A stretch of 64,000 nt of DNA from Armigeres subalbatus. Its lineage: Eukaryota > Arthropoda > Insecta > Diptera > Culicidae. The DNA lies in assembly GCF_024139115.2 (NCBI RefSeq), contig NC_085139.1, positions 68,367,203-68,431,202 of the forward strand, read 5' to 3'. Positions 55,337 to 64,000 of this stretch are shown here, piece by piece. Position 1 is the first letter of the stretch. Every line of letters begins with the position of its first letter. The position numbers were made by a program, and so were the translations under genes. The notes beneath the pieces are model-generated. The model saw only the letters and a list, made by a program, of their open reading frames with translations. It searched no databases and was not told the DNA's origin.

Positions 55337-58300
55337 AAAATTTAAAATTTAAAATTTAAAATTTAAAAAAATTTAAAATTTAAAATTTAAAATTTAAAAA
55401 TTTAAAATTTAAAAATTTAAAAATTTAAAAATTAAAATTTAAAAATTTAAAAATTTAAAAATTTAAAAATTTAAAATTTAAAATTTAAAAATTTAAAATT
55501 TTAAAATTTAAAATTAAAAAATTTAAAAATTTAAAAATTTAAAATTTAAAATTTAAAAATTTAAAAATTTAAAATTTAAAATTTAAAATTTAAAATTTAA
55601 AAATTTAAAAATTTAAAAGTTTAAAGTTAAAATTTAAAATTTATTTGAATATTAAAGTTAAGGTTTTTTAAGGTTAAGAATTGAAGGATTTAAAATTTGG
55701 TTTTGATTTTAAAAAGAATTGAATTTAAGGTTAAGATTTTTAAGTTGGATTTGAAATTTCAGGATTTCGTTTTGAATTTGAAATTTGAGTTTGAGGTTGG
55801 AGTTTAAGATTTGAAGTTGGATTTGAGAGTTGGATTAAGTTGAGATTTAATTAGATTTAAAATTTAGAGTTGAATTTGTTTAGTTAATTAAGATTGAAAT
55901 TTGTTAAATTGAAATTGATTAAAGATTAAGTTATTTGGAATTTATATTTAATTGATTTATTAAATTAAATTTAAATTATTAAATTTAAATTATAAATAAT
56001 TTAAGATTTAATTTAATTTAAATTAAGTTTAAATTAGTTATTAAAATTAAAAATAAAAATTAAAATTAAAATTAAAATTTAAAAATTTAAAAATTTAAAA
56101 TTAAAATATAAAATTAAAATTTAAAAATTAAAAATTCAAATTTCAAAATTTAAAAAATTTAAAAATTTAAAAATTTAAAAATTTAAAATTTAAAATTTAA
56201 AAATTTAAAGAATTTAAGGGTTTAAAGGTTAAAGTTTAAAGGGTTGAGGGATTTAAGGGATTTAGTTTGAGGTTAAGTTGGTTAAGGTTAAGTTTAAAGG
56301 GTTAGTTTTAAGGTTGAGTTTAGGAGTTTAAAGAGGTTTGAGTTTAGGGTTGAGGGTTAGTAGGTTTAGATTTAAAGTTGAGATCTAAAGGTTTAAAGTT
56401 TTTAGTTTAAGGTTTTAAAGTTTAAAGGTTTAAAGATGTAAAGATGTTTGAGTTTAAGGTTTTAAAGATTGAAAGCTTAAAGGTTGAGTCTGAGTTGGGT
56501 TTGAGATTTGGAGGTTGATTCAGATCGAGAGTTAAGGTTGGATTAGATTAGTTTAGATGTAGTTTAAGGTTTTAGTTTTTTAGTTAAGTTTAAGTTAGGG
56601 TTTAGTTTTTAAGATTAAAATTAAAGTTAAATTAAGTTTAAATTTATTTAAAATTTAAAAATTTAAAAGTTTAAAATTTAAAATTTAAAATTATTTAAAA
56701 ATTTAAAATTTAAATTTAAAATTTAAAATTTAAAAGTTTAAATTTAAAATTAAATTTAAGTTAATTAAAAATTTAAATTAAATTATTTAAATTTGAAATA
56801 AAATTTAAAATTAAAAATTAAAAATTTAAAAAGTAAGAAATTAAAATTCAAAAAAATTTATTATTTAAAATTTTTTAAAAATTTAAAATTTAAAGATATA
56901 AAAATATTTGAAGATTTAAAAATTTTAAAATTGAAAAAACTAAAAGATTTAATTTTCTAAATTTTTAAATTTTAAAATTTTTAAACTTTTAAATTTTTAA
57001 ATTTTTAAATTTTTAAATTTTTAAACACAATTTATTTAGTTGAAATTACAAATGTACTGTAAATACAAAATTTAGAATTTTAGACTAAGACCAAATTTCA
57101 AGTCTAAACAGGGTACAGAATTCAAGTAAATTACTAAATTTTAAGAGGCCTGATTACAGAATTACAAATTACTGAGGCCCTGAGGCCAAAGTTTTAAGGC
57201 CACAAATTTTGTTTAATTCTTAAATTTAAAATTTAAACTTGAAATTTTTGAATTTTTTAAATTTAAACAAATTTAAAATTTTTGAATATTTTAATTTTTA
57301 AATTCTAATTTTAATTTCAGACTATAATTCTTCTATTCAAGCTGAGGCGTTTTAGTACTAAATTAGCCAAGAATACGTCTTTGAGATACAAATTTTAAAA
57401 TCTTTCAAATTTTTAGTACAGACTGTTGCCGAGATCTGATGGCTCAGTACAGGAAGTAGTACAGAATTACAACGAGTTTTTAAATTTTAAATTTAAATTT
57501 TAAATTTTAAAAATTTTAATTTAGATTTTTAATTGCAAGTACAAATGGCTGGTCAATTTTAATTTTAACTGTTAGCCACAGAATGTAAAGTAAGAATTTT
57601 TGAGAATGTCTAAATTTTAGGCCTAATTCAGAATTTGTGGAAGACAGTGATTCAAATTTTCAAATTTTTAGATCCACAGAATTTAAATCAATCAAATTAC
57701 TAAATTACAATTTAAATTTTGAAGGCACAAATTTTTAAATTTATAATTTAATTTTTTAAAATTTGCTATTTTGAATTTTAATGTAAGGCCACCCAAATTT
57801 GTGGCAGAATTTCTAAATTTGAAAATTTAAAAAGTACAGAATTTAAATTTGGTGTGAACTCTTCAATTGTGTTTCAAATACAGATTCAAATTATTAAGTA
57901 AAGATAAACAAAGATCTTATAGAATTAATCAAAAAATTTATTATTAATCAAATTTTAAGTTAGAATAAATTAAAATTTAAATAGATAAATAAGAATTTAT
58001 AATTTAGAATAGGAAGTTCAGCGTATTTTAAATTAATTTTAAATTTAGAAGAATAAACAATTTAAATTAAGTAAGTAAAATTAAATTTATTCATTTGTAA
58101 ATTTATTTTTTTTAAGTTTACTCTTAAAGGAAACTAAGTGTTGCACATGCATTGTTCAGTGAACTAAATGATAAACGAATAACGAGTGGTATGAAAAAAA
58201 ATTTAAAAATTAAAATATAATCAAAAAAAAATGAAAGTTTAAAATTTAAAGAATTTAAGGTGAGTTAGAAAGTTAGGTAGGAGTAAGGTTCAAAGGGTTT

Positions 58301-59440
58301 GTTGTTTTAAGGAGTTTTTAAAATTTAAATTTAAAGATATAAAAATATTTGAAGATTTAAAAATTTTAAAATTGAAAAACTAAAAGATTTAATTTTTAAA
58401 TTTTAAATTTTAAAATTTTTAAATTTTAAATTTTATTTTAAATTTTTAAATTTTAAATTTAAATTATTAAATTAAAATTTTATAAATTTTTAATTTTAAA
58501 ATTTTTAAATTTTAAAATTTGAAAATTAAATTTTAATATTAAAAAATTAAAAAAAATTATAATTTAAAAAATTTAAAAATATAAAAACTTAAAAATTTAA
58601 AAATATAAAAATTTAAATTTAAAATTTTAAAATTTTAAAATTTTAAGATTTTAAAATTTTTTAAATTTAAATTTAAAATTTTAAAATTTTAAAATTTAAA
58701 TTTAAAATTTTAAAATTTTAGAATTTAAATTTAAAATTTTCAAGTTTTAAAATTAAAAAAATAAAATTAGAAATTTGAAAATTTAAAATTAATTAAAATA
58801 AAAAAAAATTTAAAATTACAAATTTAAAAATTTAAAATTTTAAATTCAAAATTTAAAAATTTAAATAATTTTTAATTTTAAATTTTAAATTTTAATAAAA
58901 TTAAATTTTAAATTTTAAATTTTAAATTTTTAAATTTTAAATTTTTAAATTTTAAAAATTTTTAAATTTTAAATTTTTAAATTTTAAATTTTAAATTTTA
59001 AATTTTTAATTTTAAATTTAAAAATTTTAAATTTAATTTTAAATTTTTTATTTTTTTAAATTTTTAAATTTTTATTTTTTTAAATTTTTAATTTTTTTAA
59101 ATTATTAAATTTTTAATTTTAAAATTAAAAAATAGAATTGAAAATTAAAAATTAAAAATTTAAAAATTCAAAAACTTTAAAATTTAAAAATTTAAAAATT
59201 TAAAAATTTAAAAATTTAAAATTTAAATTTAAAATTTAAAAATTTAAAAATTAAAAAATTAAAAATTTAAAATTTAATAATCTAAAATTTAAAAATTTAA
59301 AAATTTAAAAATAAAATTTAAAATTTTAAAATTTTAAAATTTTAAAGTTTTAAAATTTAAAGATGTAAAAATTCAAAAATTTTAAAATTACAAAATAGCA
59401 AAATTAAATTTTAAATTTTCAATTAATAATTTTCAAACTT
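55337..59440. repeat. AAATTTAAA-type low-complexity array, ~4.1 kb
   Basis: Built almost wholly of AAATTTAAA/TTTAAAATT words with no strict period. Sub-blocks differ. 55337-56640 has G but nearly no C on the plus strand. 57050-57900 is less repetitive, with ACAGAATT and GAGGCC words. 58200-59400 returns to pure A/T. A ~60 base segment (TTTAAAGATATAAAAATATT onward) occurs near 56889 and 58328, about 1,440 bases apart. There are no long coding frames. It may be a satellite or partly an assembly artefact. Confidence 0.85.
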
Positions 59441-61955
59441 ATTTCAACATGCGAAAGATTTAGTTCAAAAAATGTATTGGGGATAACCACTTCCTTCGAT
59501 GGCTTTATCCCACGAAACCAGTACGCTGAACAGGTGCTTCCCTACTTAGCTACGAAAGACCTCTATCGTCCTTCCATCGTATTTTTCATTATTTGAATGT
59601 GGAAAACACGTCGTACTTAAAACTAGAAACAAAGAATAAGATCCATTTGATGGAGTATCAAAATTGTAACGATTAAGCTCAAACGGTTTTGCCCGATCCG
59701 TTTCATCCCCGTATCCCTGCAGTTAATTAAATTATACTACTAATCTAACTTTAGGTTGTTTTCTTTTCTTTCGTCTAACTTTTGATAGGCAATTTTATTT
59801 GTTTCGTTTATCGCATAGATTTTTCGAAAACTTTATTTCCCACACAACTATTGATTCTTTTACCCCATCAGATTGTGTTTTTCAGTTTTTATTATCTATT
59901 TTCCCCACTCCATTTGAAAATAGCTCAACCTTGATTGGATGATTCAGCCTCTGATTCAAGGGTTTTCCAATTCAAGTTTATCTGCATATCGGATGGATTT
60001 ATTTTTGCAACAAGGCGTCAAAAGTAATGGCTGTCACAGTCTGACAACCACCTGTCAGGGAATTTCGGATTGGATTGATTTTCTGTACAAATTTATCAAG
60101 AACTGCAGCACGTATAACATACGTAACATACTCGTTCAACTGTGGCACACGATGCCTTAGAATCATGGAAGTGGTAAACAGCCATCAAGATAAAGATTAA
60201 GAGGCTTCAGTGCGTGAAAATGGTAAATTGTTTGAACTTACCACAAAGGCAATTCGTTTCGTAGATAGTAACCAAAGTATCCAGAACGTAAAAAAGAAGC
60301 CACGAGAATTCAGATCATAGAACAATTGTGATCATATTAAACACATTACAATCAACCACATAAAAAAAAGTTATGCAAAGCAAATCGAACTTGTGAATAT
60401 TCCTTCCTTGCTTACATTAAAGCATTTTTGAACATGTTTAACTTTTGTCTGCGTCAATGGAATGAGCGACGGTGTTGCCTTCTTCTACTTTATTAGAAAA
60501 ATTTCACGAAAAAGAACAACAATTTAGCTGTAACATACGACCCATACGAACAAGATCAATGTCTGTTCCATAAAAACTTTGGCAAAAAATCTTTTGCTGG
60601 CTGTTGTTGTTTTCGCGCGTATATGGCGCCCATTTTTCTGACGTACGATAACGAGTGAAACATGTATCTGATACGCATGTGTTTTTTCGTCCTTCTCCAC
60701 TTCCGCTTAACATTCCGAGAGTAGAACACAAGCAACTTTGTTCCAATCCAATCACCAAAAACCGGGTTGAGCTTTCACGTATTTACATCTAGCCAAGTGT
60801 AACGAAATCCCATTCGTCGTCGTCGTTGGTGGCGTCGGTGGCGGTGTGTTTGTTGTAATGTTTCCAACCGGATTCTGGATCTGGAACAAGATGTGCGTGC
60901 AGCAGAGGTTGGGGGTTGTTGCGGGAAATATGATATATTGGCTTCCGTCTTGCCTTATCCGAGGTAAAGACGGTTGCTTGAAGGTTGCTGGATTGACGCC
61001 AACTGTTGTAAGATGAATATTTTGGCATGAACGACTGCTGACGTAGCGGAAGTATCCATTTTCGAGGGAGTACACAAATAATGAAACGGCAAACGAGTCT
61101 GTTGGAGTGAAATTTAACTTGGGTAATGTTGTTGGGCGCCATTTTGACGTAATGGTTTGATTCACGATGTATCATAACCGAAACGACATCGAACAAAATT
61201 GAAGTAAAATGAACATTGACAGTAATGGGTACGCTTTGCATAGAGCCAATTTTATGTGGCGTTCAATTTAACAAAACAACAAATGGCTATGAATGCCAGT
61301 TGGATGCTTTGTGAGCATAAGTTTACCATTTTATGTTTACGAAAAAATGCATATGACACTACCCATTCAAAGTAGCTTAGAAAATGTTTCCTTACTGGAG
61401 TTGTTGGTGTAGTCATGAGAACAACTTCGGCTTCGGTTGAGCGACTAATTCATTTAATGCGGACCGCAGATTCTGCTGTCTGGCTCTTGTTTTCTAGGGC
61501 TATTTAATTAGAATCTATAATTATAACAACAGTATTATTCAGAATATATCACTCCCCTGATGAATTTTGGGGTAATAAAATAGAAATGCTACAAGCGAAA
61601 AAGCTTAAAGTTTAGAAATGATGCTGACCTCTAAGATCGGTTGATAAATTTTGGAGTTATGACAGTTTTGGTGAGTCAAGAATTGACAGAAATCGAGGGA
61701 TCCCTGAAAAAGATTTCGTGTATGATTAACGAGGGTCCATCTTTCTGAAGAATTAGACTCGGATCCTTCATATCGCCTCTGTATACATTTACGATCTATA
61801 GCATACCGCGAGGGACTTTTTTCGCAAGATGTCATGATAAAGCATCTGATTTAGGAGGCTATTCTGATGATGCATTTCAGCTTAATGTTTTACACAGCTG
61901 TGCGAAAAAAAATCTCTCTCGCCTCTCTTTTATTGTTGCTCTTTATCTAATGAGC
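59441..61955. other. Unassigned, mostly unique-looking DNA
   Basis: Normal complexity resumes. Two overlapping minus-strand frames of 150 and 137 codons (61241-60789 and 61165-60752) occur around a CGTCGTCG-rich patch. Neither shows a known motif and they contradict each other. No TIRs or tails were seen. Confidence 0.35.
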
Positions 61956-61962
61956 AGTGTTG

Positions 61963-62110
61963 GTAGAATTATACTAAAATCTGAATCATCGAAGCTTCAT
62001 GCAAGAGCTAACTCTCTTGCGATTCTGCAGGGAGAGCATCGCACTTAAGTTTCTCGACCAGAATCGCATCGTTTCGCTCACTCGCCGAAAAATGATTTCG
62101 GTCTGAAAAG
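61963..62110 (+). repeat. Dispersed repeat, copy 2 of 2 in the window
   Basis: Matches 9880-10035 word by word (see that entry), ending at the shared CGCCGAAAAATGATTTC. Confidence 0.7.
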
Positions 62111-62589
62111 CGTCAAAACGCAATCAAGGCGTATATTTTGTTTACATATGGATTTATTAGTCATCGTTTTAAGCGGAAAAAGCTAATTCAATGCATTCAA
62201 CAATGAGAACACGTAAACAATCATGCAATGATGCAAATCGCGATTCAAATCATAACCGATTCTCTGGGCCATGATTCTGGGAGGAATTGACTCACGCATG
62301 ATTTGAATCGTCGATGAGATTTTACCACCACTGCTAATGAGGGCGATTTCTGCAGGTGGGTGGCACGACGCCATGTTTTTGCAGCTAACATCTCAGTGTA
62401 AAATTCATGATAGTATGTGTTTTGTTTACAAACATCACATTTGATTTTCATTGGGATACAGAACTGTCAGTGGGATACGGTCGCGCAATGTTGGCTGCAA
62501 AACAAACCTATTGTGTGAGATAGGGATGCCACAGGGCTGGATTTCTGTAAAACCTGCGTATTCGTCTAAGTTTGGACGATAATATAAGC

Positions 62590-62597
62590 ATATCTAT
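62590..62597. repeat. 8 bp TSD of the foldback element (left)
   Basis: ATATCTAT, identical to 63486-63493. Confidence 0.8.
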
Positions 62598-63485
62598 TAG
62601 AGTGGGGCGCAGTTGTATGGAAAAACGCAAACTTCGTTTGATCAAGTGAGATCAAGGTTTTTCTGTATCGTTTTGGAACCCCAATCAACTGTGCAAAATA
62701 TGGGCTCGATTGGTTGCGACCTCGCATGCCGCATCGCGTTTTAAATTTACATGGAGAGTAGAATGGGAAAACGTACTTTTCAACATTTTTGCTCTTAGCG
62801 GCTTCAATTTATCATCAATCACGTGAATCAATACGTTAGCATATAGCCTGGAAGATGCTGAAAGACTTTGCCGAAAAAGGTACGCAGCTGGAAGGTCTAC
62901 AAAAAATGTTATTTCGTTTCGAAAATTGATTGTTTAAACCATATGCAAGAAATTAATGTTTCTGCCAGCACTACCGAACATCCTGTAATTGTCAGAGGAC
63001 AAAACCCATTTTCCTTCTAGTCGGATTTTTTACTTTGTGAAATCATTCCGAATATCTCCCATTAGCTCCAAAGTCCTCTAAAATCAATAATTTTGAAATA
63101 ACAATCAGTTAAATTATTGCTCCACGTAGTTCGGCAGTGCTGGCAGAATAAATGATTTTGCATATGGTTTGAACACTCAATCTTTGAAGCGTTGTAACTT
63201 TTTTCTTGGACGTTCCAGCAACGTGCCTTCTTCAGCAAAGTTTTTCGGCATTCTTTGGGTTATACTTTAACGTAATGTACCACATAGTTTACGATGAACT
63301 GAAACCTCTAGTAGTAGAAATGCACAAATATACGTTCTGCCATACTAATTTCCATACAAACTTCAAACGCGATGCGGAAAGCGAGGAAGCAACCAATCGG
63401 TCCCAAATTTTGCACAGTTGTTCAGGACCCAGAATGGCTTCGAAAAACCATTGATTTGAAAAAATGACCATGACGCCCCATTCTA
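62598..63485. mobile_element. Foldback element, 888 bp, hAT-like (8 bp TSD)
   Basis: Ends are TAGAGTGGGGCG and its complement (CGCCCCATTCTA). TAG-type ends plus an 8 bp TSD fit the hAT superfamily. Beyond the tips the two halves are imperfect inverted repeats for about 350-400 bases. For example, AACTGTGCAAAAT, GATTGGTTGC, CCGCATCGCGTTT and TCTGCCAGCACT on the left pair with their complements on the right. The central ~140 bases are single. Frames in it (e.g. 63206-63454) are not transposase, so it is non-autonomous. Confidence 0.85.
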
Positions 63486-63493
63486 ATATCTAT
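63486..63493. repeat. 8 bp TSD of the foldback element (right)
   Basis: ATATCTAT, identical to 62590-62597. Confidence 0.8.
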
Positions 63494-63775
63494 TTTATTG
63501 TAAAAACGTTTAAGGTCTGAGGGAAGGGTTTTCCGTTAAAACAGCACGTGGTAGCACTCTCTGAGAGAGAAAATTGCCCAATTCAGCACATCAGAATGAC
63601 ACTGCCAGTGTCGCCAAAATTATTTCATCATTGTGCAGTTGACAATTGCTTTAGAATGCCGTAAACGGAGAACAAAAAGAATTGGCAACAATGGGGAAGA
63701 AATTTATTACTCATGCAGTGGTTCGGCGAGAGAACAGCAGCAGCGACGACCAATCACGCAATGAGGAGATCAAAT

Positions 63776-64000
63776 AAATAAGACAAATAAGACAAATAAG
63801 ACAAATAAGACAAATAAGACAAATAAGACAAATAAGACAAATAAGACAAATAAGACAAATAAGACAAATAAGACAAATAAGACAAATAAGACAAATAAGA
63901 CAAATAAGACAAATAAGACAAATAAGACAAATAAGACAAATAAGACAAATAAGACAAATAAGACAAATAAGACAAATAAGACAAATAAGACAAATAAGAC
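63776..64000 (+). repeat. Perfect 9 bp satellite (AAATAAGAC)n, open at window end
   Basis: Exactly 25 identical copies (225 bases) without a single substitution, running off the window. Because 9 is a multiple of three, the minus strand reads an endless Tyr-Leu-Ser repeat, which is not a gene. Confidence 0.97.

Noticed and set aside
60752..61241. Two overlapping minus-strand frames of 150 and 137 codons
   Set aside because: They contradict each other, carry no recognisable domain and have only generic composition. At most a weak candidate.
63754..63993. Minus-strand Tyr-Leu-Ser repeat protein
   Set aside because: Pure translation of the perfect 9 bp satellite.

Overview
The window is AT-rich, gene-poor eukaryotic DNA packed with transposable elements, and it looks like a culicine mosquito genome (Aedes-like). 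The evidence is the combination of RTE-like, CR1/L2-like and RNase H-bearing non-LTR retrotransposons, an ITmD37E-type transposase relic, a mag-like Ty3 LTR element, many TIR elements, and degenerate minisatellites of the kind I associate with Aedes. The species call rests on memory of these families, not on a search. I found no convincing host protein-coding gene, tRNA or rRNA. Most open frames are shadows of repeats.

Layout. 1-7.2 kb: non-coding DNA, a palindromic minisatellite complex (3.8-5.1 kb) and a ~140 bp tandem repeat. 7.2-15 kb: an RTE-like tail fragment, a 16 bp minisatellite, a small TIR element, a CR1-like reverse transcriptase relic, two tiny exon-like segments (11.57-11.68 kb) and a ~345 bp tandem repeat. 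16.9-17.9 kb: a 1,038 bp TA-flanked TIR element. 20.3-21.1 kb: a 24 bp minisatellite. 21.4-27.4 kb: a full-length non-LTR retrotransposon (copy A, minus strand) with a 14 bp target site duplication (TSD). 27.6-28.5 kb: a decayed Tc1/mariner-type transposase. 29.3-33.9 kb: RTE-like and CR1-like elements, both minus strand. 34.0-39.75 kb: a complete 5,752 bp Ty3-type LTR retrotransposon on the minus strand, with 179 bp LTRs, a 5 bp TSD, a primer binding site and what looks like a spliceosomal intron inside the reverse transcriptase. 40.8-41.3 kb: a TA-flanked MITE. 41.8-42.1 kb: a perfect 155 bp inverted repeat. 43-46.4 kb: a 23 bp GAATTC-rich array. 49.4-55.2 kb: a second full-length copy (B, plus strand) of the copy A retrotransposon, also with a 14 bp TSD. 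55.3-59.4 kb: an AAATTTAAA-type low-complexity array with extreme strand asymmetry. 62.6-63.5 kb: an 888 bp foldback element with an 8 bp TSD (hAT-like). 63.78 kb to the window end: a perfect 9 bp satellite.

The coding content is almost all retrotransposon machinery. Gag-like proteins with zinc knuckles would package RNA, an endonuclease or integrase would nick or join target DNA, and reverse transcriptase with RNase H would copy the RNA. Only the Ty3-like element is close to intact: it has one 1-nt frameshift in gag, and pol is open if the 156 nt GT-AG segment is spliced out. That intron, the long hairpin, the C-depleted AT array and the uneven damage in copy B are the observations most worth following up.
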